22,265 nt of DNA, from assembly GCA_038235385.1 (NCBI GenBank), contig JBBSTY010000063.1:1-22265 (forward strand), read 5' to 3'. The notes beneath the pieces were generated by a model that was given only the letters and a program-made list of their open reading frames with translations, searched no databases and was not told the DNA's origin. The position numbers and the translations under genes are program-made. Every line of letters begins with the position of its first letter. Position 1 is the first letter of the stretch. This document shows, piece after piece, positions 1 to 6,977 of the stretch. The stretch comes from JBBSTY01 sp038235385 (lineage in GTDB: Bacteria > Actinomycetota > Acidimicrobiia > Acidimicrobiales > Acidimicrobilacustridaceae).

Positions 1-2
1 AG

Positions 3-644
3 GCCGGGTTCGCCGCCGAGGTGGCCGACCTCGACCGCATGGGCCGGGCGTTCGGCCTCGAGCGCTTCAGCGTGGTCGGCACCTCGTACCACGCAGGTGT
101 GGCCGCCGCCTTCGCCGTCGAGCACCCCGACCGCATCCGCCGGCTCGTGCTGGTCGCACCCATCCCGGTGCACGCCGGCGCCCGTCCGGTACCGGCGCGC
201 CAACCGGCCCCCCACCAGGTGGCCCATCTCGATCAGCTCGAAGCCGCAGGGTTGCGCGTGCGCGACCCCGCGGCGTTGTGTCGGGCGTGGCGCGAGGTGT
301 ACGTGCCCCTCCTGATGGGCCGCCCGGACGCGTTCGAACGGCTGGCTCCGGTCTGCGATCTCCCCAACGAGCGGCCGTGGGTGGTGGCGTCCTCGCTGGT
401 GCACGTCTTCGCCGACCTCATCAGCTACGACTGGCGGCCATCGCTGCGCGAGGTGACGGCGCCGACCCTGGTGGTCCACGGCTCCGAGGACCACGAACCG
501 ATCGAGCATGCGGTCGAGTGGGTCGATGCGCTCGGCGCCGGCCGTCTCCTCGAGCTCGACGGGATCGGACAGCTCCCGTGGGTCGAGGCGCCCGGCCGGT
601 TCTTCGCCGCCGTCGGCCGGTTCCTCGACGGCGAGCTCATCTGA
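3..644 (+). CDS. Alpha/beta-hydrolase fold protein, 5'-truncated, probable impaired active site
   Basis: The frame is open to the left edge, so this is the C-terminal part (about 213 residues) of an alpha/beta-hydrolase. The GTG at 21 is internal to the fold and unlikely to be the start. Seen: a strand and nucleophile elbow reading VVGTSYHAG (Ser codon 84-86), then a helix and LVLVAP, a cap region, the acid strand LVVHGSEDH (Asp codon 489-491), and the terminal GIGQLPWVEAPGRF. In this family the last motif normally reads G-x-G-H-x-P-x-x-E and supplies the catalytic His. Here the codon is CAG (570-572), a Gln. The elbow is also atypical, GTSYH rather than GxSxG. It may be a non-hydrolytic homologue. 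The stop lies 27 bases from the end of the convergent crotonase gene. Fold assignment is firm; the substrate is unknown. Confidence 0.85.
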   Translation, partial: AGFAAEVADLDRMGRAFGLERFSVVGTSYHAGVAAAFAVEHPDRIRRLVLVAPIPVHAGARPVPARQPAPHQVAHLDQLEAAGLRVRDPAALCRAWREVYVPLLMGRPDAFERLAPVCDLPNERPWVVASSLVHVFADLISYDWRPSLREVTAPTLVVHGSEDHEPIEHAVEWVDALGAGRLLELDGIGQLPWVEAPGRFFAAVGRFLDGELI

Positions 645-671
645 TCGCCGGGACCCTGGATCGTCGCGGTG

Positions 672-1328
672 TCAGCCGGCAGCGATGACCGCCAGCACGT
701 CCTCGTACAGCAGCCGCTTGTGCTCGGTGATGACGCCGCGGCTCTTGGCGGCGAAGTCGGCGGCCAGGTCGACGGCGTCGGCGAGCACGTCGTCCTCGGG
801 CGCGGTGAGGTTGACGATGCCGGCGAGCTGGGCCTCGGCGGCGTCGTAGCGCTGCCCGGTCATGATCGCCTCGTGGGCGGTGACCTTCGGGAGCTTGCAC
901 GTGATGACCGCGCTCATGGCCGGGGTCAGCGGGAGCCCGAGGTCGACCTCGGGTAGGCACCAGTAGCCCCGGTCGTCGCGCATGACCCGGAAGTCGTGGG
1001 CCATGGCGAACATGGCACCGCCGGCGAAGGCGTGTCCGTTGATCGCGGCGACGGTGATCGCCGGGAACGTGAGGACGCGACCGAACACCTCGTGCACCTC
1101 CTGCACGAACCCGTTCGCCTCGTCGCCGGCGGACATGAGCCAGTCCAGGTCGAGCCCGTTCGAGTAGAACTTGCCTTCGCCCGTGGTGACCAGCGCGCAC
1201 GGCTGATCCACCTTCTCGACCTCGTCGAGCGCGTTGTTGAGCGCGTCCAACGACCTCCGGTTGAAGCGGTTCTCGTTGTCGTGCCAGTGCAGCACGTACA
1301 CATCGCCGAGTTGCTCGACCTCGATCAT
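672..1328 (-). CDS. Enoyl-CoA hydratase/isomerase (crotonase) family, ECI-like
   Basis: A 218-residue crotonase-fold protein, shorter than typical hydratases (about 260) and close to the plant-type delta3-delta2-enoyl-CoA isomerases. Seen: oxyanion-hole segments KFYSNGLDLDW near residue 53 and NGHAFAGGAMFAMAHD near residue 95, and CLPEVDLGLPLTP, whose Glu sits where ECI enzymes place the catalytic acid. Isomerases of this kind shift cis-3 or trans-3 double bonds to trans-2 so that unsaturated acyl chains can enter beta-oxidation. The ATG at 1328 is preceded by a strong AGGAGG ribosome-binding site. The upstream region is shared with the divergent YbjN-like gene. Family certain; isomerase rather than hydratase is inferred from the motif pattern. 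Confidence 0.9.
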   Translation of the reverse strand: MIEVEQLGDVYVLHWHDNENRFNRRSLDALNNALDEVEKVDQPCALVTTGEGKFYSNGLDLDWLMSAGDEANGFVQEVHEVFGRVLTFPAITVAAINGHAFAGGAMFAMAHDFRVMRDDRGYWCLPEVDLGLPLTPAMSAVITCKLPKVTAHEAIMTGQRYDAAEAQLAGIVNLTAPEDDVLADAVDLAADFAAKSRGVITEHKRLLYEDVLAVIAAG

Positions 1329-1409
1329 CGGTCCTCCTGGGTTCCGGTGCCGGCGGTGGGGTGGCGCTCGTGCACCGGCCGGCGCGGTCGGTCCACCGTT
1401 GGACGCCCG

Positions 1410-1415
1410 AACCTA
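1410..1415 (-). promoter_or_regulatory. Candidate -10 element for the leftward crotonase gene
   Basis: Read on the minus strand this is TAGGTT, matching the actinobacterial TANNNT -10 pattern, in the divergent intergenic region and about 80 bases before the ATG at 1328. No convincing -35 hexamer was seen. Confidence 0.35.
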
Positions 1416-1480
1416 GTGCGATGGTGCAGGGCGTGCGCTGCGTCGCCCGGCTCGTCGCGCCCCAGACGCGGCCTCGCTGC

Positions 1481-1486
1481 TATCGT
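1481..1486 (+). promoter_or_regulatory. Candidate -10 element for the YbjN-like gene
   Basis: TATCGT fits TANNNT and lies 45 bases before the ATG at 1532. This would give a leader of roughly 40 bases containing the GAGGAGA ribosome-binding site. No clear -35 box. Confidence 0.4.
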
Positions 1487-1531
1487 CGCCGGGCACGAAC
1501 AGCCGGTGGTCCACCGAGGAGAACCCCAGCG

Positions 1532-1990
1532 ATGACCGAACCGAGCACGACGATCGATGCAGTGGCCGAGACGGCCCTCGAGGTGCGCGAGCACCTCGGC
1601 ACCTTCGACGATGTCACCGTGAACGAGGACGGGAGCGCCACCCTGCTCTGGGGATCGGCCCGCGTCGACATCACCGTCGACGTGTTCGACGAGGACCAGT
1701 CGATGGTCTCGGTGCGGGCCCTGTGCGTGCACGGCGCGACCCCGTCGGCCGAGCTCTACGAGCACGTCGCCACGACATCGCTCCAGCTCGGTCACTTCTC
1801 GGTCGAACCCGAGCCCGGTGGCACCGTCGGGATCGTCATCTCCCACGGCCTGATCGGCGAGTTCCTGAACCCGGCGGAGCTGCGGATGACCATCGTCGCG
1901 GTCGCGCACGCGGCCGACTCCACCGACGACGAGCTCGCGGCGCGGTTCGGTGGGTCGGTGTACGCCGCCGACGCCAACCTGTCCTCCTGA
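1532..1990 (+). CDS. YbjN / type III secretion chaperone-like (TY-chaperone) domain protein
   Basis: A 152-residue acidic soluble protein. The ATG at 1532 was chosen because GAGGAGA lies about 10 bases upstream. The frame can be read back to 1361, but that extension is Arg/Pro-rich and lacks the domain. The core resembles actinobacterial YbjN-like proteins: strands around GSATLLWGSARVDITVDVF, a helix beginning near SAELYEHVAT, the G-H-F-S-V-E strand, a hydrophobic VGIVISHGLIGEFL segment and a C-terminal helix ending DDELAARFGGSVY. The fold is shared with CesT-type secretion chaperones and suggests peptide or protein binding. No partner is evident nearby. It is followed by the acyl-CoA dehydrogenase after 89 bases with its own promoter, so it is probably monocistronic. 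Function in the cell is unknown. Confidence 0.85.
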   Translation: MTEPSTTIDAVAETALEVREHLGTFDDVTVNEDGSATLLWGSARVDITVDVFDEDQSMVSVRALCVHGATPSAELYEHVATTSLQLGHFSVEPEPGGTVGIVISHGLIGEFLNPAELRMTIVAVAHAADSTDDELAARFGGSVYAADANLSS

Positions 1991-2066
1991 GATCGGCTCG
2001 CGACGCTCGACGCGTGCGGTGAGACAGGGCGCGCGCTCGGCGTCACCGATGGCCGGATCCCTCGCC

Positions 2067-2072
2067 TACCCT
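2067..2072 (+). promoter_or_regulatory. Candidate -10 box of a leaderless promoter for the acyl-CoA dehydrogenase gene
   Basis: TACCCT fits TANNNT and is followed by exactly seven bases before the GTG at 2080. That is the spacing expected if transcription starts on the first base of the start codon. No Shine-Dalgarno sequence precedes this GTG, which supports leaderless translation. Confidence 0.6.
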
Positions 2073-2079
2073 GGGCATC

Positions 2080-3879
2080 GTGGCTGACTACAAACCCCCG
2101 ACACGTGACATCTCCTTCGTTCTCGAGCACCTGGTCGATCTCGACGAGCTCTGTGAGTTCGAGGCGTTCAAGCACACCGACGCCCCGACCATCGGCGGGG
2201 TGATCGACGAGTACGGCCGGTTCATCTCCGAGGTGGTGGCGCCGCTCAACCGCTCCGGCGACATCGAGGGCAGCGTGCACGACCCGGCGACCAACTCGGT
2301 CTCGACACCCGAGGGGTTCGTGGAGGCCTACGGCCAGTACGTGACCGCTGGGTGGGGCGGCGTGCCGTTCGATCCGGCGTACGGCGGGGGCGGTTTCCCG
2401 TGGCTGGTCGGCACCGTCATGCAGGAGCTGATCTCCTCGGCGAACCTGGCGTTCGCGATGGCGCCGCTCCTCACCCAGGGTGCGATCGACCTGCTCAGCC
2501 ACCACGGCGACGAGATCCAACGCGAGACCTTCCTCCCGAAGATGGTCACCGGGGAGTGGACCGGCTCGATGAACCTCACCGAGCCGCAGGCCGGCTCCGA
2601 TGTCGGGGCGGTCCGCACGAAGGCCGTCCGGCAGGATGACGGCACCTACCGCATCACCGGCACCAAGATCTTCATCACCTTCGGCGAGCACGACCTCGCC
2701 GGGAACATCGTCCACCTGGTGCTGGCCCGCACCCCGGACGCGCCTCCCGGCACCAAGGGCATCTCGTGCTTCATCGTGCCGAAGTTCCTGGTGAACGACG
2801 ACGGCTCGCTCGGCGAGCGCAACGACGTCACCTGCGTCTCGATCGAGCACAAGATGGGCATCAGGGCCAGCCCGACCTGTGTGATGGCCTTCGGCGAGGA
2901 CCAGGGCGCCGTCGGCCACCTGATCGGCGACGAGAACCAGGGCATGCGGTACATGTTCACGATGATGAACAACGCGCGGCTCGCCGTCGGCGTCGAGGGC
3001 CTCTCCATCGCCGAGCGGGCCTACCAGGACGCGGTCGCCTACGCACGCGAGCGACGCCAGGGCCGCGCGCCCGGCGCCCCTGCGGGCGAGATGTCGTTGA
3101 TCATCGAGCTCCCCGACGTACGGCGCATGCTCCTGACGATGAAGGCGCTGATCGAGGCCATGCGGGCGCTGGCCTACAGCCAGGCCGAGGGCATCGACAT
3201 CGCCACCCACCACCCGGATCCGGAGATCCGCGCCTTCCGCCAGCGTCGCGCCGACCTGCTCACGCCGATCGTGAAGGCGTGGTGCACCGACATGGGGATC
3301 GAGGTCACGTCGCTCGCCATCCAGGTGTTCGGCGGCATGGGCTTCATCGAGGAGTCCGGGGTGCCCCAGCACTACCGCGACGCCCGCATCACCACCATCT
3401 ACGAAGGCACCAACGGGATCCAGGCCATCGACCTGGTGGGTCGCAAGCTCGGCATCGACGACGGCGAGGTCGTCACCGAGTTCCTGGCGCAGATCGCCAT
3501 GCTCGACCCCGCGCTGATCCGCGCCGGCGAGTCGTTCTCGACGATCCACCTCAACCTGGCCGAGGCACTCACGCTGCTGGCCGACACCACCAACTGGGTC
3601 ATGCGCAACGGCGTGGGCGATCCGCGCAACGCACTGGCCGGTGCCACGCCCTACCTCCGCATGTTCAGCCTGGTCACGGCCGGGTGGCTGATGGCCAAGT
3701 CGGCGTTGGCCGCGAAGTCGCTCATCGACGCCGGCGACGGCGACGTCGAGTTCCTCGAGGCGAAGATCACGACCGCCCGCTTCTTCTGCGAGCAGATCCT
3801 GCCGCAGGTCAAGGGGCTCGAGGCGCCCATCCTGGCCGGCTTCGCCGACCTCTACGCCATGGACGACGCCCAGTTCTGA
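2080..3879 (+). CDS. Acyl-CoA dehydrogenase, large DmdC/FadE-type
   Basis: A 599-residue FAD enzyme that would introduce a trans-2 double bond into an acyl-CoA thioester. Its length and N-terminal YKPPTRDISFVLEHL are typical of the roughly 600-residue subgroup that includes 3-methylmercaptopropionyl-CoA dehydrogenase (DmdC). Domains: short N-terminal extension (about 1-40), helical N domain, beta domain with FAD/substrate motif LTEPQAGSDVG (about 165-176), C-terminal helical domain with YEGTNGIQAIDLVGRKL, and a C-terminal extension (about 466-599). Glu442 (codon 3403-3405) in YEGTNG is the expected catalytic base. The GTG start gives the conserved N-terminus and sits seven bases after a TANNNT box. 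Substrate cannot be read from sequence; DMSP-derived thioesters are possible, but no other dmd gene is present. Family is certain. Confidence 0.95.
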   Translation: MADYKPPTRDISFVLEHLVDLDELCEFEAFKHTDAPTIGGVIDEYGRFISEVVAPLNRSGDIEGSVHDPATNSVSTPEGFVEAYGQYVTAGWGGVPFDPAYGGGGFPWLVGTVMQELISSANLAFAMAPLLTQGAIDLLSHHGDEIQRETFLPKMVTGEWTGSMNLTEPQAGSDVGAVRTKAVRQDDGTYRITGTKIFITFGEHDLAGNIVHLVLARTPDAPPGTKGISCFIVPKFLVNDDGSLGERNDVTCVSIEHKMGIRASPTCVMAFGEDQGAVGHLIGDENQGMRYMFTMMNNARLAVGVEGLSIAERAYQDAVAYARERRQGRAPGAPAGEMSLIIELPDVRRMLLTMKALIEAMRALAYSQAEGIDIATHHPDPEIRAFRQRRADLLTPIVKAWCTDMGIEVTSLAIQVFGGMGFIEESGVPQHYRDARITTIYEGTNGIQAIDLVGRKLGIDDGEVVTEFLAQIAMLDPALIRAGESFSTIHLNLAEALTLLADTTNWVMRNGVGDPRNALAGATPYLRMFSLVTAGWLMAKSALAAKSLIDAGDGDVEFLEAKITTARFFCEQILPQVKGLEAPILAGFADLYAMDDAQF

Positions 3880-3931
3880 CCCCGTCTCCGCCGATCCGCT
3901 CACCCTGACACCCGAGCGGCGGCACAGGCTC

Positions 3932-3937
3932 TAACGT
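3932..3937 (+). promoter_or_regulatory. Candidate -10 box of a leaderless promoter for lgt
   Basis: TAACGT is followed by seven bases and then the ATG at 3945, the same geometry as at the acyl-CoA dehydrogenase gene. No purine-rich ribosome-binding site lies between. Confidence 0.6.
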
Positions 3938-3944
3938 CGCCGCC

Positions 3945-5048
3945 ATGTGGCCAGATCTCATCGCGTCGATCCCGAGCCCCGAATGGGGTCGTTCCCTTCG
4001 GCTCTACGGCCTCGTGATCGCGCTCGGTGTCCTCGCCGGGATCGAGCTCGCCCGCCGTCGTTGGGCGGCGCGTGGCGGCGATCCCGAGGACATCTACTCG
4101 GTGGCGTTCTGGGCGGTGCCGGCGGGGCTGATCGGCGCACGTCTCTACCACGTCATCACCGACAACCAGCTCTACCGCGACCCGAACGCGTTCCTGGGCC
4201 TCGACTTCGTCGGGATGGTGAAGATCTGGCAGGGCGGTCTGGGCATCCCGGGCGGGATCGCGTGCGGGGTCGTCGTCGGCGTCATCGTCGGCCGTCGCCG
4301 CGGCATGCGCCTCCCCGTCGGACTCGACGTCATCGCCCCGTCGTTGGCGCTCGCCCAGGCGATCGGGCGCTGGGGCAACTACTTCAACCAGGAGCTCTAC
4401 GGTCGCCCGTCCGATCTGCCGTGGGCCGTGGAGATCAGCCCGGCGCACCGCCCCACCGGCTTGCTCGACGTCGCCACCTTCCACCCCACGTTCCTGTACG
4501 AGAGCGTGTGGAACCTGGCGCTGTGCGGCGTGCTCATCCTCATCGACCGGCAGCGGGTGCTGCGTCCGGGACGGATCTTCGCGCTGTACCTCGGGGGGTA
4601 CTTCCTCGGACGGCTGTGGGTGGAGGCGCTGCGGATCGACGAGGCCAACACCATCGCCGGCCTGCGCATCAACACCTGGTTGAGCCTCGTCGTCATGGCA
4701 TCGGTCGCGTTGTTCCTGGTGGTGGCCGGCCTCCGACGTCGCCCGACCGACGACGATGAGCCCTACACCGACGGCCACCGGTGGGAGCCCGAGGGTCCGG
4801 TCGACACCGATTCCGATGCCGATGACGCGGCCGATCCCGATGGCGGGGCCGATCCCGATGGCGGGGCCGATCCCGATGGCGGTGGCGATGCCGAACGAGG
4901 CGCGGTCGCCGGGTCCGAACGAGACGCTCCGGTGGGCGCGGGCACCCGGGCGCGCGAGCAGCGCCGAACGTCGCGCCGCCCGGCCGGATCAGGCGGCTCG
5001 TCCGTTCCGGACCCCCCGGATCGGGCGGGTCCGGCACCGCAGGTCTGA
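3945..5048 (+). CDS. lgt: Prolipoprotein diacylglyceryl transferase with long cytoplasmic tail
   Basis: Integral membrane enzyme that transfers diacylglycerol from phosphatidylglycerol to the lipobox cysteine of preprolipoproteins. Seen: several hydrophobic spans over residues 1-265, the membrane motif GARLYHVITDN (His69), WQGGLGIPGG, and the Lgt signature GRWGNYFNQELYGRP near residues 141-155, with Arg142 matching the essential Arg of characterised Lgt proteins. A later GRLWVEALRID matches the second conserved Arg region. The 367-residue length exceeds the usual 260-300 because of a tail of about 110 residues. That tail is acidic at first, with three DPDGGA-like repeats, then basic (RAREQRRTSRRP) and Pro/Gly-rich. 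Long Lgt tails also occur in mycobacteria. ATG 3945 sits seven bases after TAACGT. The gene converges on the APH-like gene 26 bases away. Confidence 0.96.
   Translation: MWPDLIASIPSPEWGRSLRLYGLVIALGVLAGIELARRRWAARGGDPEDIYSVAFWAVPAGLIGARLYHVITDNQLYRDPNAFLGLDFVGMVKIWQGGLGIPGGIACGVVVGVIVGRRRGMRLPVGLDVIAPSLALAQAIGRWGNYFNQELYGRPSDLPWAVEISPAHRPTGLLDVATFHPTFLYESVWNLALCGVLILIDRQRVLRPGRIFALYLGGYFLGRLWVEALRIDEANTIAGLRINTWLSLVVMASVALFLVVAGLRRRPTDDDEPYTDGHRWEPEGPVDTDSDADDAADPDGGADPDGGADPDGGGDAERGAVAGSERDAPVGAGTRAREQRRTSRRPAGSGGSSVPDPPDRAGPAPQV
4830..4883 (+). repeat. Three tandem 18-bp units inside lgt
   Basis: GCCGATCCCGATGGCGGG occurs three times head to tail, the third ending GGT. Each unit encodes Ala-Asp-Pro-Asp-Gly-Gly in the disordered tail of Lgt. 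Because the unit is a multiple of three, gain or loss of copies would keep the reading frame. Confidence 0.95.
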
Positions 5049-5074
5049 TCCGCCCGCAGCGTCCGACGACCTGA

Positions 5075-6121
5075 TCAGGAACCGACAGGCGGCACGGCGA
5101 AGCCGGGTCCGAGGTCGGTGCCGCCGACGAGGTCGAACTCGAACGACGTCCTCCCGGCCAGGCGATCGAGGTGGCTGCGCCCGTCGATCGTGCGCTCGAG
5201 GCGGTTGTACGGATGGTGCGTGGACAGCTCGCGTGGCGGCCTGGTGGGTGGGAACAGGAGCAGCTCGCGCAGGTCGTAGGCGATCGAGTAGATCCGGGTG
5301 CGCGCGTACGCGTCGGGGTTGTCGAAGAGCTCGGGGTACACGTCGGTCATCCACCCGGGTACCGCCGCGTAGTCCTCGGCCCGGGTGCAGTGCTCGTAGT
5401 CCTCGGCGACGTGAAGGTAGGGGTACGCGCAGAACCGGAGGAGGATGTCGAGGTCGAGATCGGGCGGGCCGGATCGGCACCACTCGAAGTCGAGCAGGGC
5501 GGTCACGGTGGTGCCGTCCCAGAGGACGTTCTCGAAGTGGAGGTCGCCGTGGATCGCCGTGGGGACGCCGAACGGCTCGATCACGGCGCCCGTGTCGAGC
5601 ACGAGTCGTCGCGTCGCGCCGATGAGCGACGGGTTCACGTAGGGGAGCGAGCCCGCCTGGTCGATCGCTGCGAGCAGCGGATCGATGGCCCGGAACCCGC
5701 GTCCACCCAGCAGTTGGGGGGTGTCGATGTCGGCGAGGTCCGACGGCAGCTCGAAGCGGTGGAGCCGGCGGAGCATGGTGCCCAGCTGGCTCACCGCTCG
5801 GCATCGTTCGTCGGGCGACATCGTGGGCCAGCACCGGCTGAGCACGTTGCCCTCGACCCGTCGCTGGACGAGCCAGTCGGCCCCGAGCTGGCCGCCGTAG
5901 GCCAGGACCTGCGGGTAGCGGAGCTCGGCGGGCAGCAGCGGACCGAGGGCGGCCTCGCGCCGGAGGCGCTGGTTGGGCTGGCGGTTCACCCGCACGACGA
6001 GCTCGTCGGCGATCCAGACCTCGTTGGTGACGCTGCTCGCCCGCGTGAGGGGGACGTGCATGTCGAACCCGGCCTCGCCGAGGGCGCGGCGCGCCCGTGC
6101 CATGGCGAACGAATCGCTCAT
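5075..6121 (-). CDS. Aminoglycoside phosphotransferase (APH)-family kinase-like protein
   Basis: A 348-residue protein with the APH/choline-kinase fold. Seen: an N-terminal lobe with VWIADELVVRVNRQP (a strand carrying the probable ATP-binding region), a hinge with WLVQRRVEGNVL, the catalytic loop IHGDLHFENVLWD (catalytic Asp193, with the downstream Asn), and the metal-binding LLDFEWCRSGPPDLDLD (Asp211). These match the HGDxxxxN and D-F-E motifs of small-molecule kinases. The family phosphorylates diverse hydroxylated compounds (sugars, amino alcohols, antibiotics); nothing here indicates resistance. ATG 6121 is preceded on its strand by AGGAGG at a rather long distance and by GAGG closer in. 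It is divergent from the glutathione peroxidase gene across 235 bases. Family certain, substrate unknown. Confidence 0.88.
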   Translation of the reverse strand: MSDSFAMARARRALGEAGFDMHVPLTRASSVTNEVWIADELVVRVNRQPNQRLRREAALGPLLPAELRYPQVLAYGGQLGADWLVQRRVEGNVLSRCWPTMSPDERCRAVSQLGTMLRRLHRFELPSDLADIDTPQLLGGRGFRAIDPLLAAIDQAGSLPYVNPSLIGATRRLVLDTGAVIEPFGVPTAIHGDLHFENVLWDGTTVTALLDFEWCRSGPPDLDLDILLRFCAYPYLHVAEDYEHCTRAEDYAAVPGWMTDVYPELFDNPDAYARTRIYSIAYDLRELLLFPPTRPPRELSTHHPYNRLERTIDGRSHLDRLAGRTSFEFDLVGGTDLGPGFAVPPVGS

Positions 6122-6356
6122 CTGCCCATCCTCGGCTTCCTCCTGTCCTCACCTCTTCGGCAGCCCGATGGGCGGTCTTGACCCCTTTGGGCCCGATTGA
6201 CCAGTCGGCCGGAGCGGACCACCCGCTCGGTACCTCCCCGAGTGGGTCGTTGCCGCGTCGGGAACATCTTCGTACCCCGTCGGTGTTGACCGGTCGGAGC
6301 CTCATCGATGGGGTGCCCCGCGGTCGAGGTCCGGCCGATGACGAAAGAGGTCGCCC

Positions 6357-6845
6357 GTGTCGCTCTTCGATGTTCCCGTGAACCGCCTGGATGGATCGCC
6401 CGCCGCGCTCACCGACTACGACGATCAGCTCACCATGGTGGTGAACGTCGCGTCGAAGTGCGGGCTCACCCCGCAGTACGAGACCCTCGAGAAGATCCAC
6501 GAGCAGTACGCCGACCGGGGCTTCAGCGTCCTCGGGTTCCCGTGCAACCAGTTCATGGGCCAGGAGCCCGGGAGCTCGGAGGAGATCGCCACGTTCTGCT
6601 CCACCACCTACGGCGTCACGTTCCCGCTCTTCGAGAAGATCGACGTGAACGGCGACGATCGCCACCCCCTCTACACCGAGCTCACCAAGGTCGCCGATGC
6701 CGACGGCACCGACGGCGACATCCGCTGGAACTTCGAGAAGTTCCTCGTCGCTCCCGGTGGCGAGGTCGTGGCCCGCTTCGCGCCCACCGTCGTGCCCGAC
6801 GACCCGGCGATCGTCAGCGCCATCGAGGCCAACCTGCCGCGCTGA
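6357..6845 (+). CDS. Glutathione peroxidase family (thiol peroxidase)
   Basis: A 162-residue, full-length cytoplasmic GPx-type peroxidase that reduces hydroperoxides, in bacteria usually with thioredoxin as electron donor. The catalytic set is visible: peroxidatic Cys35 in VNVASKCGLTPQYE, Gln65 in LGFPCNQFMGQEPG, and Trp124 in RWNFEKFLV with its Asn. Cys81 in ATFCSTTYGVTFP lies where thioredoxin-dependent members carry a candidate resolving cysteine. The GTG start at 6357 is supported by the AAAGAGGT ribosome-binding site ending six bases upstream and by the conserved N-terminus. The helicase gene follows after 132 bases with its own putative promoter. Enzyme family is secure; the electron donor is inferred. 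Confidence 0.95.
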   Translation: MSLFDVPVNRLDGSPAALTDYDDQLTMVVNVASKCGLTPQYETLEKIHEQYADRGFSVLGFPCNQFMGQEPGSSEEIATFCSTTYGVTFPLFEKIDVNGDDRHPLYTELTKVADADGTDGDIRWNFEKFLVAPGGEVVARFAPTVVPDDPAIVSAIEANLPR

Positions 6846-6878
6846 TCGGCCGCCTAACGGTCGCGTTCGCCCACCGGG

Positions 6879-6884
6879 TACCCT
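6879..6884 (+). promoter_or_regulatory. Candidate -10 element for the DEAD-box helicase gene
   Basis: TACCCT (TANNNT) in the gap after the peroxidase gene, about 95 bases before the helicase ATG. It would give a fairly long 5' leader, as is common for RNA-helicase genes. No clear -35 box. Confidence 0.35.
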
Positions 6885-6977
6885 GGCGCCAACCGATCAC
6901 ATCCCGCGGTCGGAACCCTGATCGGTCACCACCGGCGTTGCCGGTGCCCGTGGATCGATCCGGCGGTTCGCTTCCCG

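Noticed and set aside
2080..3879. Evidence for DMSP degradation (DmdC)
   Set aside because: Length and N-terminal motif fit that subgroup, but many general acyl-CoA dehydrogenases share them and no dmdA, dmdB or dmdD is present, so the specific function was not assigned.
1792..3903. Very long minus-strand open frame opposite the acyl-CoA dehydrogenase
   Set aside because: It is the antisense shadow of a clearly conserved gene. Its product is His/Asp/Arg-rich low complexity with no recognisable domain, as expected from GC-rich codon bias.
5075..6121. Antibiotic resistance gene (aminoglycoside phosphotransferase)
   Set aside because: Only the broad kinase fold is shown by the motifs. Environmental actinobacteria carry many such paralogues with other substrates, and there is no mobile context.
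4989..6665. 558-codon minus-strand open frame spanning the APH-like and peroxidase genes
   Set aside because: The APH motifs (HGD, DFE) are in another minus-strand frame, and the peroxidase reads on the plus strand; this frame has no motifs.
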